64,000 nt of DNA from Engraulis encrasicolus (GCF_034702125.1 NC_085876.1:23072089-23136088), one strand, 5' to 3'; positions 10,831 to 49,050 are shown, counted from the first letter of the stretch. The notes: a model not told the origin generated them from the letters alone. Program-made: numbers and translations.

Positions 10831-13660
10831 AATATTCGAAATGGTCACTCGCTCATTCACTGTGTTATAGTCTGAGGGGTCAGAGTAAAAGTAGAAGTAA
10901 AAACGTGCGAAAGTTTCCTTCCAGCAGTGGTGATGTCACCAATTAACTGGTCTGCAATTACTGTAGACTGCAGTACCTGTATTGTGATCAGCTGATTCTG
11001 CGCTGGTTGTGTCACATTTCTTGCAGTTTTTTTCAAGGTTTTAGTTTTTTTCAGTAACAATACAATCAGTCTAGTAAGTACAAAGGAGTAACTGGTGTAA
11101 CAACTATGTAATATCATGTCACTGGTGGTGTACTTGGACCATGAATTTACTTCTACTTTTACTTTCGACATCTCTGACTGTAGTGCAATTACACAGAGTA
11201 GAAAACAGTGTGACAGACACTCCATACTGTGCACTATGTAGTGAGTGAATGAGGGAGCATTTCGGACAGCGCCATGGATCCAACCCAATCCACTCCACAA
11301 ACAAACAAAACAAACCGTCCGTCCACTCAAATCATTTACCCACCGACTCACTCACCTACTCTACTGTACCTGTGCCTTTTCCTACAGAGAGTGAGATGCA
11401 CACAGTCAATGCAAGTCAACACCAGACAAGCCAACGTTGGTATCTTTTTCAGACGTGTTTCACACATACAAAAACGATATACTATATTTTCATGTGGTTT
11501 TATCACAGTTCAGAGGACTACGCGAAACGCGTGTCCTCACCCTCTGCGTGGAAAATGCTCATTAGTCAACTGCGATGGTTCTTACAGTTCGCTCGGCACA
11601 CGGAAACACTCAACATACATCTTTTTGTACCATTTGTCAATGTGTGCCTAGAGTGCAAATCTCATACTGTATGTTATGTATGAGACTTCGTCCATTGGTA
11701 AATTATTGTGCCTGAGAACATTTGCTGCCCCACTGCAAAGTGTAACAGTTTGGGTCATTTAAGGGAATTCAGTCAATGCAAGATTATATCATGTTCATTT
11801 GCATATTTAATTATGTTGTTTTATGTCCTATGTGACGATGTTTTCATTTTGTAGAGGAGACCTATAGTACCTAGTAGAAATCATGCCTTAAGTGTTTGTT
11901 TAGTCCATTGTATCAGAAGTGCTTCACTACATGTGATCATCCCTTGGTAACCACCTCTTGCATCACTGAAGTGAGGATGTTGATCAATTAAGGAGATTGA
12001 TTATATGTAACTTGTAGAACATAGAACCAACTTTAAAAACAGCAAAAAACTGACACCTGTTTAAAGGGCAACGTTTTTCATGTTGGTTCTCTTGTTTACC
12101 TTTTTTGCAGTGTATTATACCAGGTAAATAAGCAGTTTGTTTGTTTGTGAATGTTACATCTACAGACAAGCCAACACATTGAATATCCAAATATTTCACC
12201 TCTCCAAACGTCCCCCTGCCCATCCATAAAATCTGATGCCCTAAAGACACATTATTACTGTGTAAGAGAGAAGAAAGGGAAAGGGAACAAAGGAAAGGAG
12301 GGGGAAAGTGTACTTCGGAAGAGAAGGGCAATGCTAGACTGGCATTTACCTATCTAAGTGTATTGCATCCTTTATTTTCCATGTTATTATGACATACCTC
12401 TCATCCAGCTCAGACAAATCTCAGGCGAGGATTAGACATCTTTTTTTGCATAAATGAGGCTCCTAAGATGAAAACGGGCTGTTTTTATTTTTCTGACAGT
12501 AGATGTATCAATGTTCATAATTGTGCGTGTGCGTGTGCGTGTGCGTGTGTGTGTGATGAGAGAGACAGGTGAGGGACTGTAAAGTTAGTTTGTACTTGCA
12601 CAATGTGGTTTAAAGGGTAAATGGCTATGGAACATTATCCTTTAGGATGGCAAGAGAGAACCTTCTAGTGTAAATAGTTTGGTGGATAATGGCAGTATTG
12701 TAGTTTTTAATGACCTTGTACATAATGCTTGTTTGTTTTTTTTCCCTTGCATTTGAAAAAGGTAAATGGATTTTAACCAAACTAAAAGGAATGTGGGAAA
12801 ATAATTTCCTAATTATCGACTTTCAGTGTCTGTCTTGTTATAGCATCTTGTATTTTGTTTAATTTGAAAAAAAGGGATTTTCTCTGTTGCAAAACACAGG
12901 TCAAAATGTTATTCATTTTTTTCCCCAGTAGTATTGACCTGAGACACCACCACTTAGCCAACACATCTAAACATTCTACCTTTGTCTTTTCTTAATGTCA
13001 AGCCATTTTTATCATGTCTTCTATGTCATCTTTTTATGTCATCTTTCTGACATCACATTGCATATAATATAATATTTCAGTGAGGGTCAGAGTTTTACTC
13101 ACATTGTGAACAGAATCTGTTGGAAGAAGTTTAAAGGTCATAAGGGCAATGTTGATGGTCAATCATAACGGGTTCCACAAATATCAGCGTGATAAGTACA
13201 TATACAATGTCAAGGCTCAGAATGGTTAATGCTATGGTTATCTGACTTCAATTAACTCTGTTCTTACAAGGAAATATCTGTGTTCACTTATCTTTTGAAC
13301 AAAGCATTTTTTAAAATTGGTGAAGTTTCAAGATTTTATGATATCTGAAATGGAAACCTTTAAGAAGCTGTTTGACATAAGGTGGCTTCTTTCCACCTAG
13401 TGATTGGTTATCAATGTGAGCAGAGCAACAAAAAAAATGCACGCTTTCTTTCTGCAGTGTATCATGACAGTTTTTTTTTTCCTGTTCTCTTTTCTATATG
13501 AAATACAAATTGTACCAATGTGCTTTACACTTTCTAAGTAGACATATTTGTCCTTAACGTTTATATATTTTAAAGTGAGTAATTGTTGCCCTTGGAATGT
13601 TGTTGAACTTTGTCTGCTCTGCTACATTAAATGGCAGTTTTAAAATTGATCTGGTCATTC
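10608..13660 (+). other. Probable ppt2 3' UTR
   Basis: There is no other gene on either strand up to an ATTAAA poly(A) signal at 13626-13631, which is followed by a GT-rich stretch. The first ~220 bp contain a tandem duplication. An element with inverted ends lies at 10879-11178. The 3' end position is inferred. Confidence 0.5.
10879..11178. mobile_element. MITE with inverted ends
   Basis: The left end GTCAGAGTAAAAGTAGAAGT is matched, with an 8-base insertion, by the reverse complement of the right end (AAGTAAAAGTAGAAGTAAA following GTCAGAGATGTC). The interior has no coding capacity. Confidence 0.6.
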
Positions 13661-14054
13661 TGTTTGTGTGAATGAATTGAAATGTATTTCAAAATGGGTT
13701 CAGTAAGGCCTTTTCAAAATGACACAGTTCTGGAAATGACAATTGTGCGAGTAAAACGAACCCTGAAGGGTTCCCTGTGCGCACCTGAAACTTTCTTGTT
13801 GGAGAATGTTTCTGGTGCACACCTGAATCTTTCTTTACTAGCCTACGTAAAAAAACAAGGAATATGTAAAAGTATAAAAGATAAAATGTTCTCAGTCTGC
13901 GGTTGAAATGAACAAGACCCATCTAAAAATAAGCATAGGCCTTCTATGTAATTCATATGGATATGGGTTGGAGGGGGAAATAAATCTGTCCATTGCATTA
14001 TAGGCCTATTTGAAGATCAAATTACATGATTCCATCTTTCTTGGCATCTGCACT

Positions 14055-14445
14055 TAACATGTTCTTTTTACCTCCGCCAAGGAGATATGTTTTCGGTCGA
14101 GTTGGTTTGTCTGTCTTTGTTGTCTGTCAGCAGGATAACTCAAAAACTTATGAACGGATTTGGATTAAATTTTGTGAGTTGTTGGAATTGATGAAAGAAA
14201 CAAGTGATTACATTTTGGTGGTGATCCAGATCACAATCTGGATCCAGGATTTTTTTAAAGATTCTTCACCACTGCTGGATAAGGGGCATTTTGACATTCC
14301 AGTTTTTAATAAAATAAAAAAGAGGGCAGAACGACTTGGGAGGAGGCGTGTGTAACCACATGTATAGATAGGGGTGTAAATAATCTAATGTTTTGTCAAA
14401 CCGCTTCCTTGGCGGAGGTCTGCACTCTCTGAGTGCATTTCTAGT
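14055..14445. mobile_element. Dispersed fish repeat with inverted CCTCCGCCAAGG ends
   Basis: It starts CCTCCGCCAAGGAG and ends CTTCCTTGGCGGAGG. The 109-codon frame across it (14026-14355) is part of the repeat and has no recognised domain. Confidence 0.6.
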
Positions 14446-14531
14446 TTCTGATGTGGCCTCGGGCCCAGGGACTGGCAGGGAGAGCTCTGTCGGGCCCACA
14501 GCCGGTTTACGAAACCCTCTCTGGTCGGGCC

Positions 14532-14882
14532 CAGAGCCATCTAATAACAGAGTTACGCCACTCCCATAGACCTCTATGGACCAATCTTTCCACAGCAATG
14601 GCGGCTCTCATGGAGCCTCACGGAGAGTTAACATGGAAATCCCCATTGACTTTAGTTCTATTAGAAGTTACTTAGTTCCAGGAGGTGGCGGTATAACACA
14701 GAAAATGTGGTAAAGGTCATGTAATTTGTTTGTACTTAATCTTTGTTTGGTATGTGATGGTTCTGTGTTAGTTTCCAACGAACAGAAGTTTACTGTTAAG
14801 AAACATTTTAATCTACGCGAATCACATCACCAACCGACTTCCTGGTCCCCGGTTTGCGCAACTCTGTTATTAGATGGCTCTG
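14532..14882. mobile_element. hAT-type MITE with perfect 8-bp TSD, next to the rps5 promoter
   Basis: The ends are CAGAGCCATCTAATAACAG and its reverse complement (…TTAGATGGCTCTG). The 8-bp direct repeat GTCGGGCC flanks it at 14524-14531 and 14883-14890. It is 351 bp, non-coding, and ends about 50 bp upstream of a putative ZNF143 site. Confidence 0.88.
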
Positions 14883-14890
14883 GTCGGGCC

Positions 14891-15010
14891 CACAGACCTG
14901 TAATTGGTCGGGCCTCTGTGGCTCTTCTGAACTACAATACCCAGAAGCTGTTTGCGCCGGAAGTGTTTGGAGCGCTTCCTATGTCATCGGCGAATCGCCG
15001 CCATGAGGCC
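14891..15010 (+). promoter_or_regulatory. rps5 core promoter (ZNF143-like, ETS-like, 5' TOP)
   Basis: ACTACAATACCCAGAAG at 14931-14947 matches the ZNF143/STAF consensus core. CCGGAAGTG at 14957-14965 is an ETS/GABP-type site. CCTTTTCC at about 15010-15017 is a 5' TOP pyrimidine start typical of ribosomal protein mRNAs. There is no TATA box. The motifs are visible; their function is inferred. Confidence 0.7.
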
Positions 15011-15689
15011 CTTTTCCGTCGTAAAGGAGTGCGGAGTGGAATCGTGTTCACAAGTGAGTACGAAAATTATGAAAATAGCCTTATTTTTACCCATATTTTG
15101 TGTCTCTTTCGAGTATTTCGTATGCGTAGATTACTTGTGCACCTATGTTGAGCGTGATGTCGGTCAGAGTTTTTGTCTTTGTGCGTTAATGTTTGTCAAA
15201 GTTATTCCATGTCACTTGCTGTCTATCCATGTGTGCCTTGCCTTGTTGGACGTATCATGGGGTAGCCAACTGGCTAGCTGGTCTAGCAAACGTGTCTTGT
15301 GAATTCAACAGACTTCCACAAGCAGTGGATTATAGTCTTAACGTTACCGACCGCTTAGACATATCTTCATGTTCAAAAATTGCAGACGTCATAACTCGGA
15401 ATAAACTTCTTGTTTTGTGTAATACCCAATAGTCTGACGCTAACGTTAGCCTCTATTGGATGGAAGGTGGTGGTAATGTGTCGCAACTAACTCTGTACTT
15501 GGATGCTTTGCGTTGTAGACATGATATTGTGGTATTGTCACATCTATTAGTTAGTTTAGTAACTGTTTTATACTGTGCATTTAGAAGTCAGAATTAACTG
15601 GCGTGAACAATTCAACTTGTGTAGATAGTGGCTAACAGTGTGCCTTTCCAAGAACACCCAAGTTCGCTACTGTGAAACTCGCATGAGTC

Positions 15690-15819
15690 GAGACTAGAGT
15701 CACATCCTGACATACACTGTTGTTTTGGTGTGCTATAGTCCTCGTAGAGAAATTGTCTTTGCTAATTCATTGACCGCTGCTCCTCATTTGCCCGGTCAAT
15801 CACCCGCTCAGAAACAACT
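15690..15819 (+). ncRNA. H/ACA snoRNA candidate, copy A (rps5 intron 1)
   Basis: The 5' hairpin closes with GACTA…TAGTC. An H box AGAGAA follows. The 3' hairpin stem is ATTGACCG…CGGTCAAT, and an ACA box sits 3 nt before the end. It lies 145 nt upstream of the exon. Four paralogues occupy the other introns, and stem changes are compensatory. I do not recognise the snoRNA family or its target. Confidence 0.8.
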
Positions 15820-15947
15820 ATTTTTTTTGTGAAACCTGCATGTATCGAACTTGCGTGTTTATGAATACTGACTTGTCAGGCTCAGGCTTCAAGGTCTGCT
15901 GTGAAATCTCGCATGTTGCCATTGCCATCATCTTACTGTTTTTTTGA

Positions 15948-18930
<2,983 letters not shown>

Positions 18931-18963
18931 ACATGTCTGTCGCTTTTTACAGGAGGAAATAAA

Positions 18964-20995
18964 ACATTGGTGGAAATCAGTTCCATTCTCAGTCTTGTTT
19001 CTTTAAAAGGTGTGTGTGTGTGTGTCAAAGATTGACAATGATCATCTTTTTGTTGAACGGGTAGGTTATGTCTGACATTGAGGCATTTTTTTTTTTGTGC
19101 AGGGATTTTGTAAAATGTGAAACACAAAGTTGTTGTAGATAATTTAATAGGATTGAAAAAGCTATACACTACAATGTTTCAGCACTTGTACAAAATGTTG
19201 GGAAAACATAAACAGGGATTTGTATAAATGAAGATAAAGAACCAAATTAATATCTTCTGGGTCCAAGACACTTACTTGGTGTATTGCCCAGAATGGGACA
19301 CTAGTGGCAAGTCACCTATGTGGAATAGTGGCTTAACATATCCATATCACACCAAAAGCAATACAGTAAACAATAGTTAATTTAATGCTAAGTGAACAGA
19401 TGTAAATTGACTTCTTTGTTCCAGACTGAAATGAATGTGAAGGTTGGGTGGTTTAAATGGAACACTTGCAGAAGTTAATATGGTTCCACATTCTATAATG
19501 GTTGCAGTTGTATACCATTTTTATTCCATTTGAACTATAGCAGTTGATGGAAGACCTGAAAGCAGTCATTTTTTTAAAATTAAAGCTAAAATTAGGCTAC
19601 ATTGAACAGTGGATTTACTGATTAAAAAGCATGAAAACCGTAACATTTTGGAAGAGGGCAATATTTTCGATTGTCTACAATTTATTACTTTTATCAATTT
19701 ATTATCTAAACCTCTAAATGTGAACCATTAAGTAAATTCATTTGCATGAAGAGGTTTACTTAAAGGGACACTGTGCAGGAAATGGTCAAAAAAGGTACTG
19801 CAACTATGCTGCTCATTGAAACTGGGCTGCCTATTGCCAAATTTGGTCTTTACATGAAAGTTTACTTAGTAAAAAACAAATATTTTCTAATATGGTCCAA
19901 GTACAGTCTTTTTTGCAGCTAAAAATGGCTATTTTAGGAAATTCAAAATGGCGGACCATGCAGAAGATCCCCCTTTTCATGTCTGAAAAGTGCAATTTTT
20001 CCAGTCATAATGAATACTTAGAATTTGATGGTGGTAAGTATTCATGAAAAAGGTAACATTAGTGAATGGGCAGCATGAATTCTGGAAATAAACAACTAAA
20101 AATCTCACACAGTGTCCCTTTAAACATGTACAACTCAGCCATTACAATGTCATTTGTGAAACCACAGACTATTTGTCCCTTTGAAAAAAAATGAAGTGGT
20201 CTATTACCCCTAGATATTAGCCTGATAAACCAGCCTAAATATGAGACTGGGTGGCGCTGGATTACTAGGCTACCTAGATACCCCACAGTGAAAAGGGTAG
20301 TGCCCAGGCCCTTAAAAAAAAATAATGTTAAGTATTAAAAGCAAATGCAGGCCTCCAAGTGCAGTACATCTTTAGATGCTTAAAACTCCTGCCATGTAAG
20401 GCATTTTGCACATTTGAGGGGGATTAAACAAGTTTAGAGGAAACTGATGCCAAAGCAAGTCCACAGATGTTTGGGACCTGGGTTTTTTTTTGTCAGTGTG
20501 AATAATGTCCCTTGGCCCTTCGACTAAGCACATTGGCAGGTCTGGTATGCACGACACGCTAGAGCACATGCTACAGCTGTGCTGGGCCAGCAGAATGTCT
20601 CGCTCTCCAAGGAAGGACCACTACACGTACAGCAGTCACATAACAATGTACATTTAAAACAATACAAAAACAATGTCAAATGTAAATGGTGAATACTCCT
20701 CAACTGATTACATGAGTTATTGGAAATTCCATTATGGAAAAGACCTACAGCGCAAAAGTATGGTTGAGGGAAAAAATATTTGTTTTTCCTCATAGCGACT
20801 TTAAAAGTTTTTATGCTCAGAAGAAACAGTTGTGGAGTGTGTGTGCGAGAGAGATCTGTTTACTGCGTGTGTGAGATGAGATGAGGGTGGGCCTGTGGCT
20901 CCACCATGCTGCTGCTATGTGACGTGTACTGTGCAGTGTTTGCGTGTGTGATTGTTTTAATTATGGGGCTAGTGATCTGTGTGTGTGTGTGAGTG
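18964..20995 (-). other. Intergenic region and probable ddah2 3' UTR
   Basis: This lies between the rps5 poly(A) site and the ddah2 stop codon. Minus-strand AATAAA signals occur near 19520-19525 and 19680-19700. A TTAA MITE sits at 19760-20123. No coding region is recognised. The exact UTR end cannot be set. Confidence 0.4.
19760..20123. mobile_element. MITE with TTAA target site
   Basis: The ends are TTAAAGGGACACTGTG and CACAGTGTCCCTTTAA, and the TTAA is duplicated at both borders. TTAA sites are typical of piggyBac and Kolobok. A truncated relative (ATGAATTCTGGAAA…CACAGTGCACCTTTAA) lies at about 21415-21490. Confidence 0.8.
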
Positions 20996-38985
<17,990 letters not shown>

Positions 38986-39619
38986 GTCTTCAGGATTTGG
39001 TGGTGGAACGTGGGGATACTATGAAAAAAACGACAGTGGTGTGTCTGGTCTAAGTTTGCAGTGTGTGTTTGTGTGTGTGTGTGTTGGAGACTTAGTTTAT
39101 GGTCTTCTGTTGTCCATACACCACATGTATCCCTGCCTGTCTGTGTGTGAGGTTTTGGGGCCTGGAGTCGTGGATCGTTCTTCTAGTGTCCGTCCACCTG
39201 GACTGTGTGGTGGGGAGAAAGCGAGTGCTCCAGAGTCTTTTCAAAGCCAAGAGTTGTAGAACATGGAACGTAGAGCATAGAGTGTAGAGCGTGGAGCACA
39301 GAATGTAAAATGTGAAGTGGTGTGACAGGCCAGCCAGCTGAGCTGGGAGCTGAACAGATCTCTTGGAATGAGAGTGTTCCTCCACAGGGAGTCTAGAATT
39401 CAGAGGAACATTCCACTGAGAAGAGAAGAGACCAAGCCCACCTCTTCACACAGGCTCATGTAGGAATAAACACTCACACACAGACTTCTTTTGGTGCTTT
39501 TCACAAACGGTGTGGCGAAAAAGGGATCCCAAGCACTTTTGTTCGAACACTGTTCGCAGGATCCTCTTGGTTTTGATTACCACCTGGAGGAGAGCAGAAA
39601 ACGGACGGATGTTGACACT

Positions 39620-39659
<40 letters not shown>

Positions 39660-40050
39660 TCAATATTTAGAGGAGACAAGTGCCAACAAAAGCTTTCCAT
39701 TACAGATGGAAGAACAGCGATGCAACAAAAACAAAAGTACACATTTATTTCATGGCGTCCAAAACTACAAAATAATAGTTATCCACATTTAACACTTGCT
39801 CATGTCTGGTCATAATCCCAATCTGTATCAGTGCTATGCAAATTTGTGGCTACTATAATCTGACACTAAAATGTGAAAATACTGCAAGGGCCCCACAAAT
39901 CTCAATTGAAATGTCTGCCTATGGAAGGCTACAGCATATGAAACACATGGCAATCTATGCGCCAATGTTTTGGCTCAGGACTCATCCTTTTTGAAAGCGA
40001 AGACGAGGACTTAATTGTTCATGTGTATGGTCTATAAAACCTATAGCAGC

Positions 40051-40641
40051 CAGAGGTGGAAGAAGTACTGAAGTTGTGTACTTAAGTAAAAGTAGAAGTA
40101 CCCTGCGAAAAAATTACTCAAGTGAAAGTAAAAGTTGTTTCCCAAAAACGTACTTAAGTAAAAGTCCTAAGTACTAACTTTTAAATGTACTTTTCAGTAC
40201 AAAAGTACAAGTAGGCCTACTCACGCAATGGCTGTCTTTCTCCATGTCTACCTACTTGATCCAATAGGAAAAAGTGTCTGCAACGGTTTTCGGTTCTATT
40301 TGAACATGACTATGGAGTCCTGTTAATGTTTTTAAAAGTATATTTTCTGTCTGGGTGTCAATTTGGAAGAGGGGCTTGGTCCCGCCTCCCTGCCCGCAGC
40401 TGAGGCTACTGAAATATCCACGAAACACAACAGGAAAACCTAGGATAAATGTAACTAGTAACAAAGTCTTCTCCTAGAAATGTAAGGAGTAGAAAGTACA
40501 AGTAATTGTCAAAACATGTAATTGAGTAAAAGTAAAAGTCTGCATTTTAAATTTTACTTAAATAAGTAGGCCTACAAATTCCAGAAAAAACTACTTAAGT
40601 ACAGTAACGAAGTAAAAATACTTAGTTACGTTCCACCTCTG
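40051..40641. mobile_element. hAT-type element with perfect 8-bp TSD
   Basis: The ends CAGAGGTGGAAGAAGTAC and ACGTTCCACCTCTG are inverted. ATAGCAGC is duplicated at 40043-40050 and 40642-40649. Subterminal arrays of TACTTAAGTAAAAGT-type repeats occur on both sides. 591 bp, no transposase. Confidence 0.92.
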
Positions 40642-41326
40642 ATAGCAGCCCACCGCTGATTCATCAAACAAGGTTTACTACACATGTCATTACAGACTTT
40701 GTAAAAGCAACATTACGATGGCACTACGCAAAGTTTTCACACAAGCGAGAAAGGATTCCATTCGAAAGCTGTCAGCGCGGAATGGTCCTTCACTGCTGTG
40801 ATCATAAGGCTTGCCAAAACAAGTAATTAATTATAAGACCATAGCAAAAAACAATGCCAGCCAAGCCATCAACTTAGCAGGCCATCAATTAACAGACCAC
40901 TGCTAACACAACATTGGAGAGGAACCGAATTTCCACCAAAGGTCATCATAGTACTTCGTCTCCATACAACCATACTGTTCAGCCAACAAAATAAACGCTG
41001 CCAGTGAATACTTGTAGGCCTACTGTTTTACAGTTATGCAGCAATATCCAACGACCACAAAGGCAAGATATCTAGGATACCAACCTATACATTACAAGTT
41101 TATCTTGATAGGCTATTTGGCAGCACACCCCCTATGAACAGCATAACATCGCGAAGGCGTACAAACTCGAAGCAACAGGGTCTATCCTGCATCTAGTTGT
41201 CAAACTTTACACCCAAATGTAAAAGCTTTTCATTCTGTGTAAATGCAAGACATAGTGCGCATTTACCTGAATAGTTTAAACGCGTAAAATAGAGGAAACC
41301 GATGTCTTAACCCAAAGAAAACTCAC

Positions 41327-41480
41327 GGTGTTTCCTTCCCGTAGCTTCCTCTGTTTCCTTTCCAAAGGCTCCCACTCTCTTGCTCTCTCCCTCTCTCTTT
41401 CCCGTTATTCTCTCTCCTCTTTCTCCGTCTGCTCACCCGGCTCCATCCGTCCTCTCAATACCTCATCCCCCCATCCCCCA
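41327..41480 (-). other. Possible 5' non-coding exon of ddah2
   Basis: On the minus strand a purine-rich stretch ends GGAAACACC before GTGAGTTTTC, a good donor, 2.3 kb upstream of the coding start exon (acceptor at 39019-39020). There is no transcript evidence. Confidence 0.35.
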
Positions 41481-42458
41481 TTCCTCTCATCCAAGGCGCC
41501 CCATCGTTCTAGTCTCACACATTAAAAATACGCCAACATCAGACGATAATAATCCGATAATCCACAGTCCACGCTGTGACAAAGCTATTTTCCAATGAAC
41601 CACTTTTCTGGAAACTTTTCATCTGTCACGGGTGGGTAATCCGCATTTTTAATTCAAACTAAGATGCTATTTTAAATTAAAACTGCCAGACTGAAAGGAC
41701 GGTAACCTACCTTGAGTCCACTGTATGAGATGTGTTAACCCAGGTGAGGGGCAAATCGTTTATCTTTCCCACAAATCTATTGTTTCAATCGCCACTCCTC
41801 CCCTCCACTGCCCCCTGTCTATCCGCATGTGTGTCCCTCCCTCCGCCCCTAATATCACCTCGGCCATCATTGTGTGACAAAAAAAAGTTATCTCCTCCCT
41901 TCTTTGTCATCTCCAAGTTGAAAGGAATGTTATTTCATACCCACCGAAGGCCACCGACCGTATAGTATTTCTCTTGTCAGTCCTTTCTCTTGGGCTACAA
42001 GAACCCGTTGGAGCCTGGACGATTCTGTTATGGGACAACAGAGTCAAGGCAAGGGAAGCGAGAAAACGACAATTAATAGCAGTTGTGGGTCACTGATTCA
42101 TGCTGTCTAGTGTTAGTACATGTTCTTTTAATCTCCTCTTTCTCATATGTGGGTCAGGGGATATTTAGTGGCGCGGCGATGACGCGCGCGCTTGAAAGAA
42201 AGGATTTGATTCGCCGCACACTATTTTTACGCTCGATTTTGTTCCACCTTTACAACTTCAATTAAGAGTAGTGTAAGTAGTCTCACAATCAAAAGTGAAT
42301 GCGGAGACACAGTGTACACATTTACTTTGTTAGTAGTGCTGAGGTAATAGGCTATTTATATTTGAGGTGCATTAATGATGGATCGAATGGCTGCAGTGGA
42401 CATGCTACAAGTTGGTATTGTGACTGTTGGCGCAATAATGCATAAAAACACGCTCTCT

Positions 42459-42580
<122 letters not shown>

Positions 42581-42851
42581 TTTCCCTTCTTTTACTCGTG
42601 CTTGCGAATGACGCCGCCTAGTGGTCGCTCTGCTCTTCTCTCCAAAATATTTGGGTCGTTTGGTCAAAGGAGGGAGTAGTAAACCAACCACAGCTCACAC
42701 ACCGCAGACAGGATTAAAGCTACTCACCATCTGTGTTCCTCCTCCTCTTCTTAGTCTCAAACAAAACATAATGAGGTATACTACACACTGGCAACCCTGG
42801 CTGGTTGTAATTTCTTGTTTTATTTCTTTAAAAAAATGGGGGGGGGGGTCT

Positions 42852-43012
42852 TTTTCGACTTTATTTGATAGGACAGTGTGAGAGGTGGTCAGGAAGCAAA
42901 TTGGGAACGAGACGGGGAGGGGTCGGCAAAAAGGACCCGGGCCGGCAATTGAATCCGGGTCAGCCACATGGCAGGCGAGTGCCCTACCGGTTATCCACGG
43001 CAGGCAGGGCCT
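42852..43012 (-). mobile_element. tRNA-derived SINE (minus orientation)
   Basis: On the minus strand an A-box-like TAGGGCACTCG precedes a B-box-like GGATTCAATTGCC, then the body with CCGGCCCGGGTCC. The plus-strand tail end is CTTTATTTGATAGGACAGTG. Same family as 33328, 38228 and 47022. Confidence 0.75.
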
Positions 43013-43067
43013 TCTTGTTTTATTTCATGTCCCAGCAGACTCCTTCTTTGCACTGAGGGTGTCCAGT

Positions 43068-43070
<3 letters not shown>

Positions 43071-43164
<94 letters not shown>

Positions 43165-43425
43165 ATCCGCCTGCACACACACGAGTGCGCATGTGCGTGT
43201 GTTTGTCTGTTGGTTGGTAGGACAGGGCACTAATCAGGGGTTAAGTGTTTATTCATCCCTGTCCCATCCCACCCTGCGTCACAAGACCTCTGTCACTTGA
43301 CTGGCCTGCATGGCTCCCTCACGTCCCTCATTACTGGCATATTCCCTCTCTCTTTCTCTCTGCTTCTGTCTCTGTCTGTCTCTCTCTCTGCCTCTCTCAG
43401 AAATATCTCTTCCTCACGTGTTGAT

Positions 43426-43511
<86 letters not shown>
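43071..43511. repeat. Paired (GT)n and (CA)n microsatellites
   Basis: (GT)n at 43071-43163 and (CA)n at 43429-43511, 265 bp apart and in inverse sense, so a transcript could fold them together. Confidence 0.95.
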
Positions 43512-43513
<2 letters not shown>

Positions 43514-44457
43514 ACCATATTGCCTTTATTGCCTGTTATGTAGGCTAAATGTGAGTGTGAAGTTGCTGCCATGTTCCCATCCCTGCTGAGACACCCTGAG
43601 TGGGCCGCACATCTGTTCTTTCTTGGTTTACTGAGAGGCGTATTTCAAGACATTTCATAACTTAACGTCTTTTTCTTTCACAATGAGAGTAAATGTAACC
43701 ACTTGTGTGTAAGGGTGTGACTTACTCATTTTGTTCCTCTTTACCGTACTCCCTGGTCATAAAACAAAGGGCTGGAGGAGCTATGAATCTAAGTGGTTTC
43801 TTCAGTTCAGACGTTAAGTCATTAACTGCTGGGAAATTTAATTTGGGCATCATGTTTTGGGGAAGGGATTTACCCCGCGGCAGCACAGATGAACTTGAAG
43901 ACCAGCAGAGACACTCAGACAGGTACAGCACAGGACAGCAGATGAAAGCTTACTAGTACGTTCACTTAAAATTACTTAAATTTGCTTAAATTAAAATTTT
44001 GTTACTGATTTCCTGAGTTGACAGAGAGGGAAGTCAGCCAAGGGAGAGTCTGGATGCTAGGAAAAGTAGAAACTGGGGAAATAGAAAACGAAAATAGTTG
44101 TTTAAACAGAGAGAGCCTTGTTGCTTTCAACAATAGACAAACGTGTGTGTGCGAAACAGAAGACAAAGGAAAGTACTCATTGAGGATTTGTGCTTACTTA
44201 CTCATTTAAACCCTTTGCCCCGATCGCAGCACAAGCCAGCAATGATTGAGGATTTGTTGGCAGAAAAATAAAAAAAACACAGCCAAACCAACAAACAACA
44301 TCAGGACTCTAGGCTTCCAGTATTTGGCTGTTACCGAGGGGCTGCAAAAGAGACAACAGGAATCCACAGGGAACATCAAGCAAGGAGGAAGGAGATTTTT
44401 GGAAGGAAGCATTTTTTGGAGACAGCCTTCACTAGTGGGTATTAAAATACACAAACA

Positions 44458-48462
<4,005 letters not shown>

Positions 48463-49050
48463 ATGAAGTCATAAATAACCATTTCACTCCTGGTGCTGAA
48501 GTAGACCAGACATACAGTCAAAGAAAAAAGTTTGTACACCCTTTGATATTTCTTACATTTCTGTCAAAATTGGTCATAAAACATGGTCTGATCTTCCCGG
48601 AAATCACAAGAAGGAACAATCAGAGTCTATTTTAACTAATTTCACCCAAACATTTACATGTTATCATATTTTTATTGGCCATAAGATGTAAACATTCACA
48701 GGACAGCAAGGCGTAAGTAAGTACATGCCAATAAAAATACGATAACATGTAAATGTTTGGTTGGAATAAGTTAAAGCAGACTTAGATTTTTCCTTCTAGT
48801 GATTTCCGGGAAGGGAAAATCAGACCATGTTTTATGACCAATTTTGAAGAAATTTCAAAGGGTGTACAAACATTTTGCTATGATTGTAGGTCTACACATC
48901 TAATCAATCATTTTCAGTATACACCTTCGAAGTAGAGGGCACAATTTACACACTAACATTCTATTTTTTACATGGCTACACGTTTGACATTTTCAATCAG
49001 TTCAAAGACTCTTCATGTGCAATGTTTTCAGCAATAAAATCAAATATTGG
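48463..49050 (+). other. Probable Ly6 3' UTR, carrying a foldback element
   Basis: It runs from the stop codon to AATAAA at 49033-49038. The interior is dominated by the inverted-repeat element 48513-48888. Confidence 0.5.
48513..48888. mobile_element. Tc1/mariner-type foldback MITE (TA target)
   Basis: The left end TACAGTCAAAGAAAAAAGTT pairs with the right end …TTTTGCTATGATTGTA. The arms are about 165-170 bp (for example ATTTACATGTTATC against GATAACATGTAAAT), and TA borders both ends. Confidence 0.8.

Noticed and set aside
14026..14355. 109-codon frame
   Set aside because: It is part of a common fish repeat with CCTCCGCCAAGG / CTTGGCGGAGG ends; no known domain.
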